Positions 16,194 through 25,163 of a stretch of DNA of 64,000 bases are shown piece after piece. The DNA lies in assembly GCF_014695375.1 (NCBI RefSeq), contig NZ_JACJOG010000010.1, positions 1 to 64,000 on the forward strand, written 5' to 3'. The notes under the pieces were generated by a model. The model had not been told where the DNA came from. It saw nothing but the letters and a program-made list of their open reading frames with translations, and did not search any database. Position numbers and translations under genes: made by a program. How positions within the stretch are numbered: the stretch's first letter is position 1; every line of letters starts with the position of its first letter. Origin of the DNA: Coleofasciculus sp. FACHB-T130 (lineage in GTDB: Bacteria; Cyanobacteriota; Cyanobacteriia; Cyanobacteriales; FACHB-T130).

Positions 16194-17696
16194 TTATGAA
16201 GACCATGACCGCCTGAAGTTAAAAAAGCCTTCTAAGAAGTCTTCCAATCGGGTATTTTTCCGAAGTCGTTGTCGGTGCCACTCGTTAGCAGTTTGCTGAA
16301 TAATTTCTGATAAGGTGGGGGAAATCGTAGGCAGCTGACTGAGAGCATCCACTTTTATTTTCTGTCGCATAGCCAGCGCGATCGCTCCCATTAACTCAGC
16401 CGCTTCCATCCCTACTAGCGTTGCCCCTAGAATTTCTCCATTGCGACGCACCAGAATTTTACAAAATCCCGTGATTTCCCCTAATATCTGGGCTGCTGCT
16501 ACTGCCTTGAAATATTGCCGCAACACTAAGACATCTTTACCGTACTGGCGTCTCGCTTGCGCCTCGGTTAAGCCAACCCGCGCCAGCATCGGTTCAGAAA
16601 AAACGCCTGTAGGAATGCCGCGATAGTCTAGTTTGAAAATGGGTGCAAACAAAGCATTTTTTAGGGCGATGCTGGCTTCGTACTGGGCGATATGGGCAGC
16701 TTGATAACCCCCAGTAACGTCACCACAAGCGTAGATACGGGGGTTCGTTGTTTGCAGTTTCTCGTTCAACTCCATCCCACGCCGGTTCATCTTGACGCCA
16801 ACGCCTTCCAAGTTTAAACCTGTGACATTTGGTTGCGGTCGAGTACATAGCAAAATTTCATCGGATTCAATCGCTTTGTTGCCAGCGAGAACCCACTTTT
16901 TGTCGTCAATTCGTTTAACTTGCGTCACTTCTGTTTGAGTCAGGACGCGGACGCCCTCAATTTCTAGCTGTGCTTGCACCACTCTCGCCGCCTCTGGGTC
17001 TTCTTTCGGCAGAATGTGGGAACTGCGTACTACCAGGGTGACATCAGCGCCCAACCGAGATAAAGTCTGCGCCAGTTCGGTGCCAGATGCGCCACCGCCA
17101 ATGACTACCCAGCAGGGGCGGGGAGATGCGTCTACAGGTAGCTGTTCGGGGGATATCTGCTGCCAAATATCTATCGGCGTTCGATAGCCAGTAGCTTCGA
17201 GTCCGTCAATTGCCGCAATCCCAGGACGAGAACCCGTGGCAATCAGGTAGGCACGCGATCGCAATCTCCGCCCGTTGACGACAAAAGCGAGGTAAGGTTT
17301 ACGACAAAATTCACCCTCCCCAACAATGACATCAACGCCCAAAGAAGCCAAAATCGCTGGGGAATGTTGTTCTTCTAAAGTGGAGAGGACGCCATCCGCC
17401 CACTGGATTGCCTCAGTCAATCGCCCCCCTGGAACGGGTTGCTGTTCTGTAGAATCAGCCAGATCCCAGGGGACACCAAATCGATTGAAGTCACTTTGCG
17501 GGTGAATCACTCGCCTAACCTGAGTCAAAGCTTTGGTATAGAGAGACCCTAACTGTAAGGACGATTGCCAGCGTCTCTCAGAAGGTGGCTGGGGTTCGAC
17601 TAAGGCGACGCGGGCTTGCAGGTTGGCAGCAGCAATTGCGGCATGACGCCCTGCCTCCGTGCCGCCTATTACGACTAAGTCGTACTCAACTGCCAT
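16194..17696 (-). CDS. FAD-dependent oxidoreductase, dihydrolipoamide dehydrogenase-like, lacking the redox disulphide
   Basis: 500 residues with the two-nucleotide-domain plan of the pyridine nucleotide-disulphide oxidoreductases: FAD site DLVVIGGTEAGRHAAIAAA, NAD(P) site CWVVIGGGASGTELAQTLS near residue 195, second FAD motif RIYACGDVTGG near 325, and a dimerisation domain. Where active members have C-x4-C, this protein has SSLQLGSLYTKALTQ, with no cysteine, and the C-terminal H-P-T-x-S-E is ISPTLSE without the histidine. Classical disulphide reductase chemistry is therefore unlikely; it could be an electron-transfer flavoprotein or have another partner. A hairpin repeat lies upstream. Confidence 0.88.
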   Translation of the reverse strand: MAVEYDLVVIGGTEAGRHAAIAAANLQARVALVEPQPPSERRWQSSLQLGSLYTKALTQVRRVIHPQSDFNRFGVPWDLADSTEQQPVPGGRLTEAIQWADGVLSTLEEQHSPAILASLGVDVIVGEGEFCRKPYLAFVVNGRRLRSRAYLIATGSRPGIAAIDGLEATGYRTPIDIWQQISPEQLPVDASPRPCWVVIGGGASGTELAQTLSRLGADVTLVVRSSHILPKEDPEAARVVQAQLEIEGVRVLTQTEVTQVKRIDDKKWVLAGNKAIESDEILLCTRPQPNVTGLNLEGVGVKMNRRGMELNEKLQTTNPRIYACGDVTGGYQAAHIAQYEASIALKNALFAPIFKLDYRGIPTGVFSEPMLARVGLTEAQARRQYGKDVLVLRQYFKAVAAAQILGEITGFCKILVRRNGEILGATLVGMEAAELMGAIALAMRQKIKVDALSQLPTISPTLSEIIQQTANEWHRQRLRKNTRLEDFLEGFFNFRRSWSS

Positions 17697-17715
17697 GATT
17701 TGTTCTTTGTCAGTT

Positions 17716-17788
17716 GTTAATTGCTAATGTGTTGATTGCTAATGGCTAATCGGAAAAATGAACAATTAGCCATTAGCGATTAGCCATT
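17716..17788. repeat. GCTAATG heptamer repeat with perfect hairpin
   Basis: Several GCTAATG/ATTAGCC units in both orientations. GCTAATGGCTAAT at 17738-17750 pairs perfectly with ATTAGCCATTAGC at 17765-17777. It fills the short gap between the flavoprotein gene start and the end of the cobD-like gene and runs up to that gene's stop. Confidence 0.6.
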
Positions 17789-18863
17789 ACAAAATTGCCG
17801 CTAGACCGTCGATTAGGCGCTGGTTATCAACTTCAGAACGCACCGCGACTCGGAAGTAGCGATCGCCCAATTCTGGAAAGCTCAAGCAGTCACGAATCAG
17901 AATTTTACTCTGCTTGAGAAGTTTTTCCTGTACTTGTGAACTAGGTTGTTCTGACTCAACCAGCAAAAAGTTAGCAGCACCCAGTAGCGGTTGCAATCCC
18001 GGTATTTGCGCCAAACCTTGAAACAGGTGAGACTTTGCCGGTTCCAACCAATCCCAGGTTTGCTGTTGAAATTCTGTATCCTGTACCACAGCGACACCAG
18101 CGGCAGCGGCTAAGGTGTTGACGGGCCAAGGATCGCGCCACTGTTGCCAGCGCCGCAGGCGGTCTGGGTGAGCGATCGCATAACCTAAGCGCAGCCCTGG
18201 CAGACTGTAGAACTTGGTGAGCGATCGCAGAATTACCAAATTCGGGTACTCTTGCACCACTGGAATGAGGCTTTGCTGCTGGGAAGGCGGTAGAAAATCC
18301 ATAAAGGCTTCGTCCATCACCACCAGCGCAAATTTCTCCAGATAAGGGATCAGAGTCTCTCTGAAAAACATCTGACCCGTGGGATTGTGCGGGTTATTCA
18401 CCAGTAGACCAGTGGGATTTTGGATTTTGGATTTTGGATTTTGGATTGGGAATTCTAAATCCAAAATCGAAGCTCGAAAATCGGGAAGCGGGCACTCATG
18501 TACGTTGGCGCTAAACGTCCGGAGTGCCCGCCAGTAATCGCCGAATGCTGGTGTCACCAGACACGTTCCCGTCAGTTCTGATAAATCCCAACTTGCCCAG
18601 GTTAGTAACTCTGCCGAGCCGTTCCCAGGCAGAATCCAGTCTGGCGGGAGTTGGTGCAGCTGACCCAGAGACACCCGCAACTCGGCATAATCTGGGTCAG
18701 GATAGGCACGTAAGCGCTCTAGATGTGCCCCAATCGCCGCGAGTGCCGACTGGGGAGGCCCCAACGGGTTAATACTGGCAGAAAAATCAACAATGAGGTC
18801 GGGGGAACAGCCTGCCAGTGCAGCTGCCCAGGCTAAGTTACCCCCGTGAACAGGCCGAGTCAA
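17787..18863 (-). CDS. cobD: CobD/HisC-like PLP aminotransferase
   Basis: 358 residues of fold-type I aminotransferase closest to threonine-phosphate decarboxylase CobD: HGGNLAWAAALAGCSPDLIVDFSASINPLG is diagnostic. Also seen are LPGNGSAELLTWA, VNNPHNPTGQ, VVMDEAFMDF and the PLP lysine in RSLTKFYSLPGLRLGYA. CobD makes aminopropanol phosphate for the cobamide lower loop; a histidinol-phosphate aminotransferase role is less likely. Between residues ~135 and 150 the chain has an extra PIQNPKSKIQNPT segment encoded by a heptamer repeat, just ahead of the NNPHNPTG loop. It would sit on a surface turn. Symbol by similarity. Confidence 0.85.
   Translation of the reverse strand: MTRPVHGGNLAWAAALAGCSPDLIVDFSASINPLGPPQSALAAIGAHLERLRAYPDPDYAELRVSLGQLHQLPPDWILPGNGSAELLTWASWDLSELTGTCLVTPAFGDYWRALRTFSANVHECPLPDFRASILDLEFPIQNPKSKIQNPTGLLVNNPHNPTGQMFFRETLIPYLEKFALVVMDEAFMDFLPPSQQQSLIPVVQEYPNLVILRSLTKFYSLPGLRLGYAIAHPDRLRRWQQWRDPWPVNTLAAAAGVAVVQDTEFQQQTWDWLEPAKSHLFQGLAQIPGLQPLLGAANFLLVESEQPSSQVQEKLLKQSKILIRDCLSFPELGDRYFRVAVRSEVDNQRLIDGLAAIL
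18415..18470. repeat. GGATTTT heptamer array inside the cobD-like gene
   Basis: Four perfect tandem copies of GGATTTT at 18415-18442, a partial fifth, then an inverted copy (AAATCCAAAATC) to about 18468. It is translated in frame on the minus strand as repeated N-P-K/T-S-K-I-Q residues. The array with inverted flank is typical of cyanobacterial intergenic repeats, here placed inside a coding region. Confidence 0.8.
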
Positions 18864-18889
18864 GGATGATTGCCGCTTTGGATAAGTGG

Positions 18890-19171
18890 TTAATCTTCGG
18901 GCGCAACTTTTTCTTTAAACAACTTACCCGCAGAAAATGCAGGAACCTTCGTTGCGGGGATTTCCATTTTGTCCCCAGTTTTAGGATTGCGACCCTCGCG
19001 GGCTTTGCGTTCCCGCGATTCAAAAGAGCCGAATCCCACCAAAGTCACCTTATCGCCAGAAGAAACAGCTTCCATGATAGCTTCCAAGGCAGCCGTCAAA
19101 ACAGCATCTGCTTGCTTCTTAGTGACAGAAGCCTTGTCTGCCACTGCATCAACCAATTCACCTTTATTCAT
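18890..19171 (-). CDS. hup: HU-type DNA-binding protein
   Basis: 93 residues, the standard HU length. MNKGELVDAVADKASVTKKQADAVL forms the helical dimerisation half; VTLVGFGSFESRERKAREGRNP and the DNA-binding arm KTGDKMEIPATKVPAFSAGK follow. HU bends and compacts DNA as a dimer in the nucleoid. The ATG at 19171 is preceded by GGAG. It stands alone, with a 370-base upstream region. Confidence 0.96.
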   Translation of the reverse strand: MNKGELVDAVADKASVTKKQADAVLTAALEAIMEAVSSGDKVTLVGFGSFESRERKAREGRNPKTGDKMEIPATKVPAFSAGKLFKEKVAPED

Positions 19172-19465
19172 GTTTAGTCACTCCAAATGGTTTGTACGGG
19201 CGTGATTATGACTAGCTCTAAAGTCCCAATCGGGGCTTTAGACACGAGCCTTTGAGGGCAATTTAGCCTCAAAAAAGCTGAAACTCTCGCTGTCTCGAAG
19301 TTTCACTGCATTATTCTAAAGTCTGCGTGCTGGATATGGATCGTCGAAAGCTTTAAGTTATGTAGATTTGAAGAGTTTTTTGATTAATTTTTCGGCAACG
19401 GGCACTTTTTAAGAGTTGCACAACCTAGTTTCCTAGGCAAAAACTCCGTTTAGGGCACAAATAAG
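19172..19465. other. hup upstream region
   Basis: Non-coding. An imperfect inverted repeat on AAAGTCCCAATCGGGGCTTTAG lies near 19220-19240. The hup promoter should be in the AT-rich 19300-19400 part. No gene visible. Confidence 0.3.
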
Positions 19466-19491
19466 CCCCCTGTCGGAAGTCGAACAGGGGG
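19466..19491. terminator. hairpin downstream of pilQ
   Basis: CCCCCTGT pairs perfectly with ACAGGGGG across a 10-base loop, 53 bases beyond the pilQ stop. No long T-run follows on the minus strand, so termination is likely but not certain. Confidence 0.5.
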
Positions 19492-19543
19492 AAGTTGTGT
19501 TTTGTCTCTTCAAGGCTCAAGCCCTACCAGTTACTTACGCGCT

Positions 19544-22159
19544 TTACTTCTGCTCCAATATCTGACGCGCATTTTGTCCTGGGGTGTAGCTGTAGCCAAA
19601 AGCGGAACGCGACGAGTCATCGATAATCTGAGGCGTCAGCAACACGATTACCTCTTGCCGTTGATTCACCTTGTTGGTACTTCTAAACAAGGCACCTAGA
19701 AGCGGAATATCGCCCAAAATTGGCACTTTGGATACGGTCGTTCGCTCTGAATCTTGAATAATCCCCGACAGAATCAGCGTCTGACCATCTCGCAGGCGAA
19801 GTTGTCCAGAGTTCAGGTTACGCACCGTCAGCAAAGCGATTTGGTTAACATCATCACCAACGACTATATTTTGCTGACCGCCAATCGCAGTTACGGTGGG
19901 ATTTACCGCTAAAGTGACGAAACCATTATCGTCAATCCGCTCGACTCTGATATTGAGGATTAAACCTGCCTGTTTAATTTCTGCGGTGACGGTTGTATTC
20001 GTCGTATTTTCAGTTGTTTCCGTTTCCCGCCGAATATTACCCACAACCTCTTGAGTCAAGTTGACGGTAGCCGACTGTCCTTCCTGAACAACTAGAGTCG
20101 GGTCAGTCAAAATCTTGGCATTGCCGCTTTGAATCTGCGCCCGCAATGAGGATAAGAACCGGCTGGGGAACTGCAATAGGGAAGGGAGAGCTGCCGTAAC
20201 CGTCCCAACGGTTCCTGCTGTTGCAGTTGATGTTACCCTTCCAGTAGCGGGGTCAACGGTTTGAGTAATGATATTGTCTGTAGCTGGAGTAACGGTGATG
20301 AAACCACCCTGTAGCGGATTATTTAAGTTCACAAAAGGTCTAGGAAAAAGCCCAGCGCCTGCATTTTGCACCCTTTGAACACCATTTGGACCCACTATGA
20401 TGGTACCGGGTGAAGTTCCCGGAATGCTTACGGGATTGTTTGGATCGAGGAAAACATTGGCTCCGCTAAAGGGATTCTGGATAATAGGTGGGCTAACTTG
20501 ACTCGTAGTCACCTGCTGGTTTGTCGGGGGTCTGACACCGCCGTAATTAAAGGCTGCTGCTCCCTGGTCAACACTGAAGAAGCTATCCCCGATCCCGAAG
20601 GAGAAGCTAGTGTTAAAGTCCTTGGTGTTCAATAGGTTGACATCAACGACCTTGACATTCACTGCCACTTGGCGACGGCGGGCATCTAACTGGGTCAAGA
20701 GGTTTGTCGCAATTTCAACTTTGCGAGGAGAACCAACCAGGGTGATGGCATTGAGTCGCTCGTCGGCTGATACTGCTAACCCTTTGAGTAGTAAGGGGGC
20801 ATTTCCCTCAGTAGCTCTCAGTGCTAAAATGCTTGGCGTTCTGATTTCTACGGTTCGAGCGGCGGCTCCCTCTCCAATGGTCTGAATTTGAATTTGCTCT
20901 GTAGGGATTTGCGTCTCTGCCCCTTGGGTCGTCAAGAAGTTCGCTGCTGCCGTCACAGGGACTTGATTGAGTCGCAGGCTGCGCGTGATGATATTTCGAG
21001 CATCGTCAGGCAGTCTGGCACCCACAAAAATTGTTCGTCCAACTCGGTTGGCTTCTAAGCCGCTCAGCTGAAGGACGTAGTTGAAGACATCTTGAACTGG
21101 CTCATTTTCGATATCCAGGGAAATCGTAGGTCCCCCCTCGGTAGCACCACCTGGGCCAGGAGCGGCTGCTGGTTGCCCCGGAGTCCCGCCTGCTGCCGCG
21201 CCTCCCGTAAAGGCAAGGTTGAGACCAGCCGAACGGGCAAGTAGCCCTAAAACTTCTCGGACGGGAGCATCCCGCAACACTAAGCGGGGTACGCGCTCAG
21301 CTGTACCGAGATCGATGACAGCGGGGGCAGCATTGGTGTTGGAGGTAGTAATATCGCCGACTGGGGGCGCGATCGCTCTCGGCAAGAAAGGCGGTGCTGG
21401 ACTGACGGGTTGCACTGTCCCCGCCGCTGGAGCCGGAACTCCGTCAATGGTAATGCGCGGGTTTGGCACCAGAACATCTGGGTTTGGTGGGTTGATGACT
21501 GGTTGAGGCTGAACCTCTGGTAGACCGGGCGCAGGAGTTATGCCACTGGGTGCTGGAACCTGAGGGATTTGACCGGGTGGCGTTTGGGGGAATACACCGC
21601 CCGGAACTGGCGTTTGAGCGAGTCGGGTTGGAGTCGGTGGTGTCTGTGCCGTTGGTGCAGGTGCAGTAGGAGAAAAATTAACAGGTGCTTGGGAGGAGAG
21701 CGTCGGCGGTGTTGCTTCAGTCGGCGGTGCAACAGAGTTAACGTTTAAGGTGATTCCCCCTTCCTTGTTCTGGCTAATCTGCCCGGTCGGTTTGCTGTTA
21801 GCTGCGCTGACTGTTACTCGGACACTATTGTCCTCCCGCTGGCTCACGACGATTGACTCAATGCCAGGAGCCGGATTTTCCTGACGGAAGCTGTCTCCCT
21901 CAGGTAAGCTCAGTCGGGCATTCAGCACATCTGCCGTTAACTCATTGCCACGGCTGAGTGTGAACATCTGAGGGCGTAGGACAGTGTCCTTGCCGGAGCG
22001 ATCGCCCTCAGATGTCTTTAGCATCACTTCAACACCATTATCCGTGGGATTGAGTTGCACAGCGGTTACTTGCGTGGCAGCTGCTAAGACCCGTTGTGTT
22101 CCGGGTAGAACCAGTGCTGAACCGAGCAAGATTCCACCCAATATTGATAGCTGTTTCAC
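19544..22159 (-). CDS. pilQ: type IV pilus secretin PilQ
   Basis: Forms the outer-membrane ring through which type IV pili leave the cell; in cyanobacteria needed for motility and DNA uptake. The 871-residue product starts at GTG 22159, with a GGAGGA-type site just upstream. Order: signal peptide (to AAA near residue 29), an AMIN domain that binds peptidoglycan (30-150), a long Pro/Thr/Ala-rich linker (150-290), STN/N0 and NolW repeats (about 300-480), and the secretin beta-domain ending in DGQTLILSGIIQDSE and KVPILGDIPLLGALFR. Last gene of the pilM-N-O-Q cluster; the gap to pilO is 78 bases. Confidence 0.95.
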   Translation of the reverse strand: MKQLSILGGILLGSALVLPGTQRVLAAATQVTAVQLNPTDNGVEVMLKTSEGDRSGKDTVLRPQMFTLSRGNELTADVLNARLSLPEGDSFRQENPAPGIESIVVSQREDNSVRVTVSAANSKPTGQISQNKEGGITLNVNSVAPPTEATPPTLSSQAPVNFSPTAPAPTAQTPPTPTRLAQTPVPGGVFPQTPPGQIPQVPAPSGITPAPGLPEVQPQPVINPPNPDVLVPNPRITIDGVPAPAAGTVQPVSPAPPFLPRAIAPPVGDITTSNTNAAPAVIDLGTAERVPRLVLRDAPVREVLGLLARSAGLNLAFTGGAAAGGTPGQPAAAPGPGGATEGGPTISLDIENEPVQDVFNYVLQLSGLEANRVGRTIFVGARLPDDARNIITRSLRLNQVPVTAAANFLTTQGAETQIPTEQIQIQTIGEGAAARTVEIRTPSILALRATEGNAPLLLKGLAVSADERLNAITLVGSPRKVEIATNLLTQLDARRRQVAVNVKVVDVNLLNTKDFNTSFSFGIGDSFFSVDQGAAAFNYGGVRPPTNQQVTTSQVSPPIIQNPFSGANVFLDPNNPVSIPGTSPGTIIVGPNGVQRVQNAGAGLFPRPFVNLNNPLQGGFITVTPATDNIITQTVDPATGRVTSTATAGTVGTVTAALPSLLQFPSRFLSSLRAQIQSGNAKILTDPTLVVQEGQSATVNLTQEVVGNIRRETETTENTTNTTVTAEIKQAGLILNIRVERIDDNGFVTLAVNPTVTAIGGQQNIVVGDDVNQIALLTVRNLNSGQLRLRDGQTLILSGIIQDSERTTVSKVPILGDIPLLGALFRSTNKVNQRQEVIVLLTPQIIDDSSRSAFGYSYTPGQNARQILEQK

Positions 22160-22237
22160 CGTTTCCTCCTCACACAAAAGCAATTTTTGCACCTGAACAG
22201 CTTTCAGGTCGAATTCTCGACACCTACTTGCTGTCTC

Positions 22238-23029
22238 CTACTGGGGTGGTTGAGCTGCCGCTGCTGCTGCCGCTGCTGCTGCCGCCGCCTCTTTCGCTTC
22301 CTGCTCCGATAATGGCAGCAGCACCTCTAACCTAAAAGAGGTGTTAATCAAGGTTCGCTCTTTTGGTTTGCCAGTGGGGACAATTTGACCCTGCCGGTTT
22401 ACCGTAATTTTCTGACTGGTCGCCGCGTCCTTTAAATCTGATTTCAAGTCTTTTACTACTAGCAGTTGCTGGAGTCGCTCTAGACTTCTCAGAATGGATT
22501 GGGTTTGTCCGTAGTCGCCTTCAAAGCTTACATTGTATACCTTACGTTTGAGCTTACCATTGACTTCCGGCCCTAAAGATCCATCAGTAATAATGTCACT
22601 ACTGCTAGCATCAGCGGCATCGTTTCTTCTTGGCTCATACTTGGTCAATTTACCCTGTCTTGCCTTAACAAAACGATTGATATCTAGCATTAAGGTATCC
22701 AGGGTTTTGGAGCTACCAAACATGGAAAGGACAGCAGCTCTTTGCTGTTTTGCCTTGCCTAGGTTTACTTTCGCCGCATCAATTTTTTGCTGGAGTTGTG
22801 CCTGTTGTTGAATTTGCTGCTCGGTGTTTTCTACATCAGTTTGCAGTTGTTGATAAGAAGTCCACGCAGGCAACAACAGGTTAGCGACCAAATAAGCTGC
22901 TCCTGCTAAACCCAACACTGCCAGCAAGGCACCGCTAACTGTTGGCGTGAAAGTAATACCAAAGGCACTGGGATAGGCAGCTTCATCTTGGCCTTCATCG
23001 GATGGTATAAAGTCTTGACTTACCGTCAT
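22238..23029 (-). CDS. pilO: type IV pilus alignment protein PilO
   Basis: 263 residues. One membrane segment (GALLAVLGLAGAAYLVANLLL, about 33-53) follows a short cytoplasmic tail, then a periplasmic coiled coil (WTSYQQLQTDVENTEQQIQQQ) and a ferredoxin-like domain. PilO pairs with PilN in the inner membrane to link PilM with the secretin. The ATG overlaps the pilN stop by 4 bases, indicating translational coupling. The last 25 residues are odd: a run of 13 alanines ending PPQ, coded by GCN triplets. Confidence 0.9.
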   Translation of the reverse strand: MTVSQDFIPSDEGQDEAAYPSAFGITFTPTVSGALLAVLGLAGAAYLVANLLLPAWTSYQQLQTDVENTEQQIQQQAQLQQKIDAAKVNLGKAKQQRAAVLSMFGSSKTLDTLMLDINRFVKARQGKLTKYEPRRNDAADASSSDIITDGSLGPEVNGKLKRKVYNVSFEGDYGQTQSILRSLERLQQLLVVKDLKSDLKDAATSQKITVNRQGQIVPTGKPKERTLINTSFRLEVLLPLSEQEAKEAAAAAAAAAAAAQPPQ

Positions 23030-23826
23030 TTTTGCAGCGCTCCTGTGTTCTGAAGGTTTCTAAGCCGAGTCGCTAATCCCACTGCACCTTTGCGCTCCCA
23101 CTCTCTAAGTAACTGGGAAGCCGGGGCATCGCTCAGGCTCGTTTTAATGGTGTATTCCACCACTTTTGGCAATTTAATTTCTACTCTAGCGTTGGAATTT
23201 CCTTGATCCTGGGGCTGTTGCACCTGAGTTTGATTGTCTTTCAACTCAGCCGCCACAATTTGGGTATCTTCGCTATCGAATAACTTAGATCGCTGTAGCG
23301 TTAGCAAAAAGTCGTTCACTTCATCAAAGGAGCGAGCGTACCCTTTGATTGACACGTTAGAACTCGGAGGGGCAGCGGCAGCAGTGGGGCTAGGGGCTGC
23401 TGTGGTGGTAGCCGGATCTGGCGCGGTTTGCTCAATGCTGGTGATTTGCAGACCGGGTGGCACGCGATCGCGTATATCCTGCAAAATCGCTGACCACGGA
23501 GCCAATTGATTGAACACGCTGGCGAGTGCCTGCGTTTCTCCTTTCACTGCCTGAGTTTCGTTGTTGATTGCTTGAATTTGCTGCTCTTTGGCTTTGCCTT
23601 CATTGAGCCGCTGTTCCAATTGAGCTTTTTTGGCGGTCAATTGTTCGGTTTGGTTTTGCAGCAACAACCACAACGCCCCAACTCCTGCTGGCAACAGCAG
23701 ACCGACTGCCAATCCCGCCAACAGCGGCGTCATGTTTTTATTCCCAGAGGGAGCTTTGGCACCAGGGACATCGCGGCGGATGATGTCCGGGCGATCCTTA
23801 AGAAAATTAATATCTAGGCTATACAT
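23026..23826 (-). CDS. pilN: type IV pilus assembly protein PilN
   Basis: 266 residues. The N-terminus MYSLDINFLKDRP is the PilM-binding 'I-N-F/L-L' motif of PilN. A membrane segment lies at about 33-57, then a coiled coil (EQLTAKKAQLEQRLNEGKA) and a periplasmic domain typical of the PilN/GspL-like family, with an Ala/Thr/Pro-rich loop near 150-165. Four bases separate it from pilM and it overlaps pilO by four. Confidence 0.9.
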   Translation of the reverse strand: MYSLDINFLKDRPDIIRRDVPGAKAPSGNKNMTPLLAGLAVGLLLPAGVGALWLLLQNQTEQLTAKKAQLEQRLNEGKAKEQQIQAINNETQAVKGETQALASVFNQLAPWSAILQDIRDRVPPGLQITSIEQTAPDPATTTAAPSPTAAAAPPSSNVSIKGYARSFDEVNDFLLTLQRSKLFDSEDTQIVAAELKDNQTQVQQPQDQGNSNARVEIKLPKVVEYTIKTSLSDAPASQLLREWERKGAVGLATRLRNLQNTGALQK

Positions 23827-23830
23827 CGCT

Positions 23831-24964
23831 TTAAACCTCTCGTAGTCCTAATCCCAATACCACTCCCAATCCCGGTCTTTGCACTGGTGAAATTTCCTCT
23901 ATCACCTCCAAGGAAAGGGCCGCAACTGGGTCTACTTGTGTCGTTGGCAAGCTCAACCGTTGCGTGAAGAATTCATCCAGTTGTCCAATTCCTCCTCCTG
24001 GCCCAGCGAGTAGCAGCTGCGCCACTTCTAAATTTTCGCTCTGATTTAGATAAAAATCGATAGAACGACGCAGTTCGTCGGCAAGCTCTCCCAATACTCT
24101 AACCAAAGCCGCCATACCGGGATTGATCCCTGTTGCACCTGTGCGGACATTATCGACGGGGGTGTTGGGAATTGTCATCCCTTGCAGGATTTCAGTGTTT
24201 CTCGATGTCGGTAAATTCATCGCCCGATTGAGGGCACTCTGTAGTTGATACGTCCCAATCGGCACGGTGCGCGAAAATTGTGGCACCCCATCTACGATGA
24301 TGGCAATCTCGGTGCTGTCGAACTCAATATCTACCAAAACGGCAGCTTCTTGAGGACCAAATTGCCGCAACTGCTCTCGAATCGTCCGAATCAGAGAAAA
24401 ACTGCTAATCTCTAACACATCGATTTTTAATCCAGCTTCCCGGAAGGTTTCGATATAGGTATCTGTCACATCCTTGCGGGTGGCAACTAGCAGCACCTGC
24501 ACCTTCTCGATTCCATCCTCATCGGTGAAAAATCCCAGCTTCTGGTAGTCTACATCTGCTTCTTCCCGTGGAAAAGGCAAGTAGAGACCGGCTTCGTGAT
24601 CCAACACCATTTCCCGCAACTCTTTGTCATCAAGTTCCGCAGGCACTGGGATAACGCGCACCACGGCTTCGCGACCCGATACGGCAGTGGCGACGTTCTG
24701 GACTTTTATCTTACTTTCAGCGATCGCTTCCTTAATCAGTTCTGCTAAAGCTGGGGCATCGATAATCTTGCCTTCTTGAAAAACCCCTTCCGGAACTTCT
24801 TTCGAGGACAGCATTGTTAATTTGAATCCTTGCCCCTGCTTGCGTAGCTGAGCAATATTAATTCGTTCAGGGGCAATTTCTATACCAATTCCTTTGGTAC
24901 GTTTCGATAATAATCCTTTAAATCGGGTGAACATATCTTTAGGTTTGCTGAGGGGAGCAGCCAT
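23831..24964 (-). CDS. pilM: type IV pilus actin-like ATPase PilM
   Basis: 377 residues with the actin-like fold of PilM: GIGIEIAPERINIAQLRKQG (phosphate-1), AAVLVDIEFDSTEIAIIVDG (phosphate-2) and LLLAGPGGGIGQLDEFFTQRL (adenosine motif). It sits at the cytoplasmic face of the inner membrane, binds the PilN N-terminus and helps transmit motor activity. First gene of the minus-strand cluster; the divergent ABC binding-protein gene begins about 200 bases away. The start ATG at 24964 gives the family's normal length. Confidence 0.93.
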   Translation of the reverse strand: MAAPLSKPKDMFTRFKGLLSKRTKGIGIEIAPERINIAQLRKQGQGFKLTMLSSKEVPEGVFQEGKIIDAPALAELIKEAIAESKIKVQNVATAVSGREAVVRVIPVPAELDDKELREMVLDHEAGLYLPFPREEADVDYQKLGFFTDEDGIEKVQVLLVATRKDVTDTYIETFREAGLKIDVLEISSFSLIRTIREQLRQFGPQEAAVLVDIEFDSTEIAIIVDGVPQFSRTVPIGTYQLQSALNRAMNLPTSRNTEILQGMTIPNTPVDNVRTGATGINPGMAALVRVLGELADELRRSIDFYLNQSENLEVAQLLLAGPGGGIGQLDEFFTQRLSLPTTQVDPVAALSLEVIEEISPVQRPGLGVVLGLGLREV

Positions 24965-25113
24965 AGAAACTTTAGTTAGGTAAGAGAGATTGCGTATAGG
25001 GAAATAGAGACAGATTCATGGTACCCAATCTAGCTGACAAACACATCGGTAGAGACAAAAATACACCCTGATAGATTCCGTACCATTAGATATACCTCAT
25101 CAGGTAGGATGAG

Positions 25114-25140
25114 TTACTGCTAGCTGGGTTACTGCTAGCG
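25114..25140. repeat. 12-base direct repeat in the pilM/ABC intergenic region
   Basis: GTTACTGCTAGC occurs at 25114-25125 and again at 25129-25140, a spacing of 15 bases, just upstream of the ABC binding-protein gene. It could be a regulator site. No binding protein can be named. Confidence 0.35.
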
Positions 25141-25163
25141 CTGAAAGTGGAATTGCAATTTAC

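Noticed and set aside
21219-21732. Open frames opposite to the pilQ Pro-rich linker
   Set aside because: Shadow frames created by the biased composition of the linker; one is a run of His/Arg-rich nonsense.
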